Shown: positions 1-6,980 of the stretch, in pieces
Numbering within the stretch: position 1 is the stretch's first letter
How the letters are laid out: each line of letters opens with the position of its first letter
Assembly: GCA_046160485.1 (NCBI GenBank)
Contig: JBJXGV010000044.1
Location: forward strand, 1-20,849
Reading direction: 5' to 3'
From: JBJXGV01 sp046160485
GTDB taxonomy: Bacteria; Orphanbacterota; Orphanbacteria; JBJXGV01
Length of the DNA: 20,849 nucleotides
Notes under the pieces: generated by a model
The model's input: the letters and a program-made list of their open reading frames with translations, nothing else
The model's database searches: none
What the model was told of the DNA's origin: nothing
Position numbers and translations under genes: made by a program

Positions 1-67
1 CTCCCGAGTGTACGTGGGGTTGCAATATCGCATTCCAACACCGACCGTAGGTGCGACAGAGGCGAGG

Positions 68-1243
68 TCATCGCAGTTTCACGAGGCGCTGTGTCTCGGC
101 GAAGCGATCGGAGCGAACGCGCACGAAATAGACGCCGGAGCCGGCGGCGTCGGCGCGCCAAACGAGATTCTGCGGGAGGCTGTTCAACGCGCCGGAGAAC
201 GGGCGCGCGACGAGCCGCCCCGCGGCGTCGTACACGGCGATCTCGGCGCGCGCATCGTCCTTCGCGCCGTCCGCGCTCGCCAGCGAGAATCGCAACTCGC
301 TCGTGAACGGATTCGGGTACGCGCGGAACGCAAGCTGCGGATTCGGCGCCGCACCATCGCCGACGCCCGTCTGAAACTCCGGCGCGCCTGGCGCGAGCGC
401 GACCGCGAAGACTTGGTTCGTCGTGCCGACCCACCAATCGGACCACGCGCTCCCGTCCGCGCTTTCGTAGACCTCGCCCTCGCGGCTCATCGCCTTGAAC
501 TTGCCGCCCACGTACGCAAGGTCGCGCATGCCGACCTGCGAGATCGTCCCGATCGCGCTCCACGTCGCGCCGGCGTTCGAGGAACGCAGGATCTCGCCGG
601 CGTCGGTCAGCGCGTAGAGCGTCGATGAGACCCAGAGGAGATCGACGACCGGAGTGAAGCTCGTCGTTCCGATCGTCGTCCACGCGGTTCCGCTCGGCAG
701 GCGTGCGATGTCGCCGGACGCGGTCGCGATGAAGAGCGTGTCGCTCGCGCCGGTCTTGCCGCCGACGGCGATCGCGGCGCAGTCGGACGCGCCGGCGTTG
801 GACTCGCGCGACCAGCTTGCGCCATCGTCGCTCGAGCGGTGGACGTCGCCGCTGCGCGTGAGCGCGAGGAGCGCGCCGCTCCGCGCGATCGCGAGCGAAA
901 CGCAGTCGGACGCCGTCACCGCGCCGACCGCAGCCCAACTCGCGCCGCCGTTCGGCGAGCGGTACACCGTTCCCGTTTCTCCAAGCGCGAAGAGTGTGCC
1001 GCTCGCAAGTCCTGGCGAGAGCGCGACCACCTCGGGCTCCGGGATGTTTCCGCGCACAACCCAGGTGACTCCGTCGTTCGCCGACTCGAACACGACGCCG
1101 CTGCCAACGACGGCGTAGAGCGCGGCGTGACTCGAGAGCGGGACGAGGAGCGCGAACGCTGCCAGTGTTGCGACGAGCGCGTGCTTCGAACCCGATGTCG
1201 TTGGTGCTCGGTGCGCGCCTCGGCTGCTCCCTGCGGTACCCAT
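68..1243 (-). CDS. Exported YCF48/BNR-like beta-propeller protein with C-terminal FlgD-like Ig (T9SS-type) domain
   Basis: Predicted 391-aa exported protein. The start at ATG 1243 is preferred over an in-frame GTG at 1252 because AAGGAG lies 9 nt upstream of the ATG. After a basic N-terminus, a hydrophobic stretch (ALVATLAAFALLVPL) ending in SSHA looks like a signal peptide. The middle holds about six visible units with the BNR/YCF48 pattern G-x-(V/I)-x-(R/E)-S-x-(D/N)-G-G-x-(S/T)-W, for example VYRSPNGGASW and ILRSSNAGATW. This is the usual signature of a beta-propeller. The last ~85 residues begin with AYPNPF and contain VYDAAGRLV and GVYFVRVRS, typical of the FlgD-Ig/type A sorting domain used for export or anchoring. 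Ligand and enzymatic activity are unknown. It lies downstream of the kinase gene on the same strand, but a 193-bp gap with a conserved motif (1336-1365) suggests its own promoter. Confidence 0.85.
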   Translation of the reverse strand: MGTAGSSRGAHRAPTTSGSKHALVATLAAFALLVPLSSHAALYAVVGSGVVFESANDGVTWVVRGNIPEPEVVALSPGLASGTLFALGETGTVYRSPNGGASWAAVGAVTASDCVSLAIARSGALLALTRSGDVHRSSDDGASWSRESNAGASDCAAIAVGGKTGASDTLFIATASGDIARLPSGTAWTTIGTTSFTPVVDLLWVSSTLYALTDAGEILRSSNAGATWSAIGTISQVGMRDLAYVGGKFKAMSREGEVYESADGSAWSDWWVGTTNQVFAVALAPGAPEFQTGVGDGAAPNPQLAFRAYPNPFTSELRFSLASADGAKDDARAEIAVYDAAGRLVARPFSGALNSLPQNLVWRADAAGSGVYFVRVRSDRFAETQRLVKLR

Positions 1244-1335
1244 TTCTTCCACTCCTTGTTGTGCGCCTGGCCTCGAACTCCGGGGGAGTTTCCCCGCGGC
1301 TCTCCGAGCGCATCCTGTGTTCGCCCGTCACAGAA

Positions 1336-1365
1336 CTACGTCCCGAATTCGCGCGGTAGGGATCA
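1336..1365 (-). promoter_or_regulatory. Conserved bipartite promoter-like motif, copy A
   Basis: Read on the minus strand this is TGATCCC, 13 nt, then CGGGACGTAG. It matches copies B and C exactly in both blocks and in spacing. It ends 92 nt before the ATG at 1243 and points towards that gene. The layout (upstream block, fixed spacer, downstream block containing CGTA) resembles an ECF sigma promoter, which is inference. Between it and the gene, 1283-1295 can form a small 5-bp hairpin in the leader. Confidence 0.65.
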
Positions 1366-1388
1366 CGCGATTTCGGCGTGGTTTCAGC

Positions 1389-1424
1389 CTGGAGTGATGA
1401 TGCGGTCTGGAGTGATGATGCGGT
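1389..1424. repeat. Exact tandem duplication of an 18-bp unit
   Basis: The unit CTGGAGTGATGATGCGGT occurs twice head to tail (1389-1406 and 1407-1424). It sits between the kinase stop codon and promoter-like copy A, about 23 bp upstream of the motif relative to the propeller gene. It could be a replication-slippage product or a pair of binding sites; the sequence alone does not decide. Confidence 0.9.
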
Positions 1425-1436
1425 GCGGCGCGGAAC

Positions 1437-4256
1437 CTACCGTTGCGCGAGCTTCTCAATGGCGGCGCGGGCACGCGCCGCGAATACCGCGTCAGCTTGG
1501 CCCCACGCTTCGTAGATGGGGTATGCCGCTTCGAGAATCGGGAGTGCTTCGCTTGCGCGGTCTTGCGCGAAGAGCGCGAGCCCGAGACTGCATTCTAGCT
1601 CGGCGACCTGCGGTGCGTCGGCGGCCTGGTAATCACGCCGGATGTCGTGCGCGTCTCGTAGAAGGGTCTCGGCTTCGCGCGCGGCGCTGGCCCGTTCGCC
1701 ACCTGCCGCCGTGTCCAGCGCGCCTTCCGCGAGAATGGCTCCGAGGACGCCCTTCGCAGACGCGAGATGATCGCGCACGCGCTTCGGATCAGAGTCGAGC
1801 TTCGCGAGCGCGTCCCGGAGCATCGTGATCGCCTCGGAGCGTCGTCCGGCCCGCGCGAGGCTTCTCGCGAGCTGCGCGCGAATCCCAGCGCCCGCCGACG
1901 GCGAGGTGCTCGCCCGCTCCATCATCTGCGCGGCGCGTTCGAGCATCGGAATCGCCTCGTCGTGTCCCCGAGCGAGGGCGACGCAGACCCCGACATTGCG
2001 TAGCGCGTTGGCGACGTGCCAGTGCTCCGCGCCGTAGGCATCTTCAAAGATCGACACCGACTGTCGGAACGCATCCTCGGCCTCGTCGTACCGCCCGAGG
2101 TTCACCAGGCAGATGCCGATGTTTTCAAGAGCGCTTCCGACACTCGGAGCCTTCGGGCCGAGCACGCGACGCGCCGACGGGAGGACTTCGCGACACATCG
2201 CCTCACTCGCGCTCCACTCGCCGAGCCCGCCGAGCGTAGCCGCGAGATTGAGTCGGACGGTGATGACGTACGGGTGATCGGCCGGAAGCCGCTTCTCGAG
2301 GACGGTCAACGCCTCCTCGTAGAGCGGTCTTGCATCGGCCCAAGCCTTCGCGCCAACGTAGTCACTGGCGAGCCCGTTTAGTGCGGAAGCGACCCCCACC
2401 TCCGCTCCATCGTGCTGCGCGTCCCCCACTCGCCGAAACGCGCCCAGTGCTTCCTCGTAGAGCCGCTTCCGCTCTTGGCGGTCACTCGTCGCGCCCGCGA
2501 GATCGATCCTCGCCGTCGCCACGTCGACCTCTCCGACGCCGGCGGTGCGGCTCAACCGCGCGAGCGACTCGCGCAGAAGCGGTTCCGCGCTCTCTCGCCC
2601 GCTTGTCTGCGCGACAACCCGCGCGAGCTGGTGGAGGGTCTTCGCCTGCGCCGGCCCGTCGGGCCCCTCGATCGCGCGCTCGATCGGGAGTGCCTTGTCG
2701 AGGAGTGCGCGCGCGCGATCGTAGCGGCCGCGCTGCATGTAGATCTCCGCGAAGACGTGCCAGAGTCGCGCCTGAAGCGTGTGCTGTCCCGCGAGCGCGT
2801 CCACTTTTTCTTCGCCGATTGCGATCAGCGTCGCGACGGTCGTCGTGTCGCCGCCGGGGACGACGAGGGGGTTGGCGCGCTCGAAGAGATCGACGAGGAG
2901 TTGCGTCGTTTGCTCGGCGGTCGCTCGCTGCGCTCGGGCTTCATCGCGCTCGCGCTCGGCGGCGCGCCTCTCGGCGCGAATACGGCCCGACTGGACGAGA
3001 GTGACGATGGTGGCGCCGATGAGAACGAGCGCGAACGCCGATCCGACCGCGACGCCGAGCGTGTTCCGCTTCACGAAGCGCTTCGCGCGATACGAAATGC
3101 TGTCCGGCTGCGCGGTGACCGGAAGCCCCTTGAGGTATCGGCGTAGATCGTCCGCGAGCGCCTCGGCCGACGTATACCGCCGCGACGGCTCTCGCTGGAG
3201 CGCCTTCATCACGATCGTGTCGAGATCGCCGCGAAGCTGCGTGCGCCACGCGAACGCGGCGGTGGCCGCGTGCGGCGCTCCGGCCGCGCCGGCCGGCGAT
3301 TCACGCGGCGTGGGCGCCGGCGCCTCGCTCGGCCGCCGCGGCGTCTCCTCCGTAATGACGCGAGTGAACTCTTCCGGCGTTCGCGTGCGAAATCGATACG
3401 GGCGAACGCCTGTAAGAAGCTCGTAGAGGAGAACTCCCAGAGAGAAGACGTCGGAGGCGGTCGTGACGGCCTCGCCGCGGACCTGCTCCGGGCTCGCGTA
3501 CTCGGGCGTGAGCGCGCGCGCGTGCGGGTGCGTCAGCGTCGCGAGCGCGTGATCCTGACGCTCCATATCGAGGATCTTCGCGAGGCCGAAGTCGAGGAGC
3601 TTCACCCGGCCGTCGCGCGAGACGAGGATGTTGCTCGGCTTCAGATCGCGATGGACCACGAGGTTCTGGTGCGCGTGATGCACCGCGGAGCATACGGTGG
3701 TGAAGAGATCGATTCGCTGCCGCAGCCCGAGGCCGCGCTCGTCGCAGTGCGCCCCGATCGGCTGTCCGTCGACGTACTCCATCACGAAGTAGGGGCGGCC
3801 GTCGTCCACGACCCCGCCGTCGAGCAGACGCGCGATGTTCGGGTGATCGAGTGACGCGAGGATCTGCCGCTCGTTCTGGAAACGGCGAACGATGTGCTCT
3901 GTATCCATGCCGCGCCGCACGAGCTTCAGCGCCGCGGTCTGGCGGAAGTCGCCCGGACGCTCGACCACTCGCTCGGCGAGATAGACAGCGCCCATCCCGC
4001 CGTCTCCGATGCGGCGTTCGATGCGGTATCGACCGACGACGCGCCCGACAATCGGGTCGTCGGTTGCCGCGTCACCCTCGGCGTCGTCGAGGCATTCGGG
4101 GTCGAGGTCGTGCGCACGTAGGAGTCCGGCGACTTCGTCGCGAAGGTCGTCGTCGCCGGAGCAGGCGTCATCCAAGAAGCGCTCGCGCTCGTCCGGCCGC
4201 CGCTCGACGGCGGCGTCGAACACATCTGTGATCTTCTGCCAACGATTCGAATCCAC
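1437..4256 (-). CDS. Membrane Ser/Thr protein kinase with extracytoplasmic TPR repeats
   Basis: A 939-aa PknB-type kinase. GTG 4256 is chosen as start because GGGAG precedes it by 7 nt and the N-terminus DSNRWQKITDVFDAAVE matches how this kinase class usually begins; an ATG at 4313 in the same frame lacks a clear ribosome site. From the GTG: a helical N-terminal segment (1-50), a glycine loop GDGGMGAVY (84-92), lysine 111, HRDLKPSN (202-209), DFG (222-224), and SPE in place of APE (255-257). The kinase domain ends near 380 and one transmembrane helix spans about 398-422. The rest holds about ten TPR-like units, several spaced ~42 residues as in kinesin-light-chain-type TPRs. All catalytic residues are present, so it should be active. 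The topology implies a cytoplasmic kinase and an outer TPR sensor or scaffold. It is divergent from an ECF sigma gene, so that sigma factor is a likely substrate. Confidence 0.93.
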   Translation of the reverse strand: MDSNRWQKITDVFDAAVERRPDERERFLDDACSGDDDLRDEVAGLLRAHDLDPECLDDAEGDAATDDPIVGRVVGRYRIERRIGDGGMGAVYLAERVVERPGDFRQTAALKLVRRGMDTEHIVRRFQNERQILASLDHPNIARLLDGGVVDDGRPYFVMEYVDGQPIGAHCDERGLGLRQRIDLFTTVCSAVHHAHQNLVVHRDLKPSNILVSRDGRVKLLDFGLAKILDMERQDHALATLTHPHARALTPEYASPEQVRGEAVTTASDVFSLGVLLYELLTGVRPYRFRTRTPEEFTRVITEETPRRPSEAPAPTPRESPAGAAGAPHAATAAFAWRTQLRGDLDTIVMKALQREPSRRYTSAEALADDLRRYLKGLPVTAQPDSISYRAKRFVKRNTLGVAVGSAFALVLIGATIVTLVQSGRIRAERRAAERERDEARAQRATAEQTTQLLVDLFERANPLVVPGGDTTTVATLIAIGEEKVDALAGQHTLQARLWHVFAEIYMQRGRYDRARALLDKALPIERAIEGPDGPAQAKTLHQLARVVAQTSGRESAEPLLRESLARLSRTAGVGEVDVATARIDLAGATSDRQERKRLYEEALGAFRRVGDAQHDGAEVGVASALNGLASDYVGAKAWADARPLYEEALTVLEKRLPADHPYVITVRLNLAATLGGLGEWSASEAMCREVLPSARRVLGPKAPSVGSALENIGICLVNLGRYDEAEDAFRQSVSIFEDAYGAEHWHVANALRNVGVCVALARGHDEAIPMLERAAQMMERASTSPSAGAGIRAQLARSLARAGRRSEAITMLRDALAKLDSDPKRVRDHLASAKGVLGAILAEGALDTAAGGERASAAREAETLLRDAHDIRRDYQAADAPQVAELECSLGLALFAQDRASEALPILEAAYPIYEAWGQADAVFAARARAAIEKLAQR

Positions 4257-4395
4257 GCGCAAGCTCCCGGGTCGAGGGCTCACATCATCCCACGGCGACG
4301 CCACTCGCGTCATCGTGAGCATCCGACGCGTTCGAGCCCCCGAGGCGCGCCCCGGTTCCCGCGTCCACGGTGGCGGCGACGTTCCCTCAACATGG

Positions 4396-4425
4396 CTACG
4401 TCCCGTTTCGGGCCAGGAGGGATCA
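4396..4425 (-). promoter_or_regulatory. Conserved bipartite promoter-like motif, copy B (kinase)
   Basis: On the minus strand it reads TGATCCC, 13 nt, CGGGACGTAG, identical in both blocks to copies A and C. The spacer ends in CGAAA, as in copy C. It points to the kinase gene, 139 nt before GTG 4256 or 82 nt before the alternative ATG 4313. If the neighbouring sigma factor reads it, kinase and sigma form a feedback pair (inference). Confidence 0.65.
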
Positions 4426-4485
4426 ACCGATTTGCATCTCGCCGAATGCCGCGTCTCAGACCGCCGCACCGCGCGGCCGGGCGTG

Positions 4486-4491
4486 TACAAT
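4486..4491 (+). promoter_or_regulatory. Possible sigma-70-like -10 element for the ECF sigma gene
   Basis: TACAAT sits about 100 nt before the sigma start codon and is the best -10-like hexamer in the gap. The position 17 nt upstream of it is a poor -35 match, so this is only a candidate. No copy of the bipartite motif points at the sigma gene, suggesting it is expressed independently of its own product. Confidence 0.25.
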
Positions 4492-4592
4492 GCGAGCGTT
4501 CTTCATGTGCGTGCTCGCGGTCTTGCGATTGCAGTCGGCAGACCGCCGTTGGGGCACGCTCCCCCAGACGCCGGCACGGGAGTCCCTCGACC

Positions 4593-5177
4593 ATGAGCGA
4601 TGAAGCGATCACGGAACTTCTTGTTCGCGCGCAAGACGGAGACCAGAGCGCGGTCAACGAGGTCGTGCCGCTCGTCTACGAAGAACTGCGGCGGCTCGCG
4701 TTTCGCCACCTGCGCGACGAGCGGTCCGACCACACGCTCACGCCGACGGCCCTCGTTCACGAGGCGTACATGAAGCTCGTCGATCAGGAGCGCGTGTCGT
4801 GGCAGGGGCGCGGCCACTTCCTCGCCGTCGCCTCGATCGTCATGCGGCGCCTGCTCGTCAAGCACGCGCGCGATCGGAGCCGCCAGAAGCGCGGCGGCGC
4901 GAGTCGTCCGGTGCCGCTCCCCGACGAGCGCCTGCCGACGCTCGCACGGATCGCGCTTCCCCTCTCGGACGACCAGGCGTTTCAGATGGTCGAGCTGGAC
5001 AATCTTCTCGCACGCCTCGAGTCGTTCGACCCGCGGGCGGGACGCGTCTTCGAGTGCCGCTTCTTCGGCGGGCTCTCCGTGGAGGAGACGGCGGCCGCCC
5101 TCGACGTGTCGCCCGTCTCCGTGAAGCGCGCCTGGCGCCTTGCCAGAGCGTGGATTCGTCGCGAACTGGGGGAGTGA
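4593..5177 (+). CDS. ECF-family RNA polymerase sigma factor (ECF43-like, kinase-linked)
   Basis: A 194-aa sigma factor lacking regions 1 and 3. ATG 4593 has GGGAG 10 nt upstream; the frame continues further 5' without a better start. Region 2 covers about residues 10-95 (LVYEELRRLAFRHL; then HTLTPTALVHEAYMKLVD at 47-64; FLAVASIVMRRLLVKHAR). Region 4 covers about 135-192 (RVFECRFFGGLSVEETAAALDVS, then SVKRAWRLARAWI, the recognition helix). At the place in region 2.2 where ordinary ECF factors carry acidic residues that touch core polymerase, this one has threonines (48, 50, 52). ECF43 factors share this loss; in Vibrio parahaemolyticus EcfP is activated by threonine phosphorylation by its linked kinase PknT. 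No anti-sigma gene is adjacent, while a Ser/Thr kinase is divergent, so kinase control is the likely mechanism (inference). Confidence 0.92.
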   Translation: MSDEAITELLVRAQDGDQSAVNEVVPLVYEELRRLAFRHLRDERSDHTLTPTALVHEAYMKLVDQERVSWQGRGHFLAVASIVMRRLLVKHARDRSRQKRGGASRPVPLPDERLPTLARIALPLSDDQAFQMVELDNLLARLESFDPRAGRVFECRFFGGLSVEETAAALDVSPVSVKRAWRLARAWIRRELGE

Positions 5178-5260
5178 GCGCGCGACCGCGCTGAACAACC
5201 CAGAGCGATTGCTCGCCGGCCGCGGGCGCGCGGATCCGATCGACAGCGTCCGCGCGCGCA

Positions 5261-5290
5261 TGATCCCACTCCAGACGAAACGGGACGTAG
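5261..5290 (+). promoter_or_regulatory. Conserved bipartite promoter-like motif, copy C
   Basis: TGATCCC at 5261-5267, a 13-nt spacer ending CGAAA, and CGGGACGTAG at 5281-5290. It points towards the repeat protein starting at 5386, with 95 nt between. Both blocks match copies A and B base for base although the surrounding DNA is unrelated, which argues for function. Confidence 0.7.
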
Positions 5291-5385
5291 TGCGTTAGGA
5301 GGCAAATTGCGGGTGGACCGACAAGCACGACCCCCGCGACACGCCCAAACCACAACACACCCGGAAAAGTATGGAGGATGCTGTC

Positions 5386-6894
5386 ATGCTTCGAGTCTCT
5401 CGTCAGGCCACCCGCGTGGGCGCACGCCCGCGCCCGCGCGCGCTGCTCCACGTCGTGTTCGCCGTTGTCCTCGGCGGTTTCGCGTTTCTCGCGCGCCCGT
5501 CGCAGAGTGAAGCCGAATTCACGTCCGAAGCCGTGGACACGGCTCCGACCGATGTCGCTTCGCCGACGTCTCTGCGCCTCGACGCAGACGGCGCCGCGCA
5601 CGTCGCATACTTCAAGAATCCCTTCACGGTCTCCTCCAGCGTGACGTACGCGACGAACGCGAGCGGCGCGTGGGTGCGCGAGACGGTCGGCGACGACGGC
5701 GAGTACTGCTCGCTCGTGCTCGACGCGGCCGGCGCGCCGCACATCAGCTACGCGTACGGCGGGCCATCGTCGCCGCTGTACTACGCATACAAATCGGGCG
5801 GGAGCTGGACGACCGAGGAGCCCGACACCGCGGTTGCGATCTGGACATCCATCGCGATGAATGCCCAGGGTGTCCCGTCGATCGCCTACGTGTGGGGCGA
5901 GACGCTAGCGGAACTCCGCATTGCACGCAAGCCGGGTGGAATCTGGAACGTGCACACGCTCGACACCAACACACAGGCACTCGAATACGTCGCGCACGTC
6001 GTGGATGCGAACGACGATCCGCACGTCGCGTACAAACGCGTGTTCGGCGCCGGCTCCACCGTCCGCTATGCGTACCGCTCCGGCGGGGCGTGGTTCATAG
6101 AGACGGTCGACGACCCGGGCTCGAGCGAAGGCGATTGGCTCGCGTTAGCCGCCGACGACACCGGCACTCCGCATCTGAGCTACCTCACATCCAGCGGCAG
6201 GTTGCGTTACGCGCGGAAGTCGGACGGCAGTTGGCTTGTCGAAACCGTCGAGAACGTCGGGTCGACTCAAGGGACCTCGATCGCGATCGACCTGGACGGC
6301 AACCCACACATCACCTACGACGATCTCGGGCATCTCACGTATGCGCTCAAGAGTGCTGGGAGTTGGTCCATCGAGACGGTCGACATGTCCGCGAACTCAA
6401 CGGGGCAGTTTTCGTCTCTGGTGATCGATGCCGATGACAACCCGCGCGTCGCCCACTTCGACGACACCGCGGACGACGTGCTGTACGCCATCGGCGTGAA
6501 CCCGACGGGAGTGGGCGGCGGCGACGGTGATGCGGACGGCGTTCGTGACTCTGACGGCGCGGCAGGGCTGGCGGGGGGTTCGCTTCTTGAGGCTCGCCCC
6601 AGTGTGTTCGCATCGGGGGGCGTGACAATCCTCTTTCGCGTAGCGGATACAGGCGCCGGCGCCTCGGCGGCGGGAGACGCGGTCGAGATCGACCTCGCGA
6701 TATTCGACGTCGCCGGGCGTCGCGTCACGACGCTCGCGTCGCTCGCGGCGGGCGCGCTGTCGCCGGGGGAGGCGCGCGTGAATTGGGATGGGCGCGACGA
6801 TGCGGGCCGCGCTCTCGCGAGCGGCGTCTACTTCGCGCGCCTCACGTCGCGCGGGGCGATCGCGGCGACTGCGCGCGTAACGCTCGTGCGGTGA
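5386..6894 (+). CDS. Exported seven-repeat beta-propeller-like protein with C-terminal FlgD-like Ig domain
   Basis: A 502-aa predicted exported protein. ATG 5386 has GGAGG 8 nt upstream; the in-frame ATG at 5371 contains that ribosome site and is less likely. The N-terminus is arginine-rich, followed by the hydrophobic HVVFAVVLGGFAFLA and a probable signal cleavage site near SEA/EF. Seven repeats of roughly 45-50 residues follow, with the pattern (I/V)ETVD...SLxxDxxGxPHxxY...LxYAxKSGGSW. Seven such four-strand-sized units suggest one seven-bladed propeller. An Asp/Gly-rich linker (GGGDGDADGVRDSDG) then leads to a C-terminal domain with IFDVAGRRV, VNWDGRDDAGR and GVYFARL, the FlgD-Ig/T9SS-like tail. 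It is preceded by promoter-like copy C and converges with the next gene, sharing an 86-bp gap. Ligand unknown. Confidence 0.88.
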   Translation: MLRVSRQATRVGARPRPRALLHVVFAVVLGGFAFLARPSQSEAEFTSEAVDTAPTDVASPTSLRLDADGAAHVAYFKNPFTVSSSVTYATNASGAWVRETVGDDGEYCSLVLDAAGAPHISYAYGGPSSPLYYAYKSGGSWTTEEPDTAVAIWTSIAMNAQGVPSIAYVWGETLAELRIARKPGGIWNVHTLDTNTQALEYVAHVVDANDDPHVAYKRVFGAGSTVRYAYRSGGAWFIETVDDPGSSEGDWLALAADDTGTPHLSYLTSSGRLRYARKSDGSWLVETVENVGSTQGTSIAIDLDGNPHITYDDLGHLTYALKSAGSWSIETVDMSANSTGQFSSLVIDADDNPRVAHFDDTADDVLYAIGVNPTGVGGGDGDADGVRDSDGAAGLAGGSLLEARPSVFASGGVTILFRVADTGAGASAAGDAVEIDLAIFDVAGRRVTTLASLAAGALSPGEARVNWDGRDDAGRALASGVYFARLTSRGAIAATARVTLVR

Positions 6895-6980
6895 CGCGCG
6901 CTCGGCGAGCGTGCGCGTGAATCTCGTGGGCCGACGCGCTCTCGGCGAGGAGAACGGCGCGCCGCGCATCCGAGTTGCGC

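Larger units (their letters stand above)
4257..4592. other. Divergent control region between kinase and ECF sigma genes
   Basis: This 336-bp gap separates the two divergent genes. It holds promoter-like copy B reading towards the kinase and a weak sigma-70-like -10 reading towards the sigma gene. Several short open frames cross it, but none has a good ribosome site or recognisable protein. The part nearest the kinase could be coding if the ATG at 4313 is used instead of GTG 4256. Confidence 0.6.

Noticed and set aside
1..67. Left edge of the window, checked for a terminator or a gene end
   Set aside because: I see no hairpin with a T-run and no recognisable coding end; too short to interpret.
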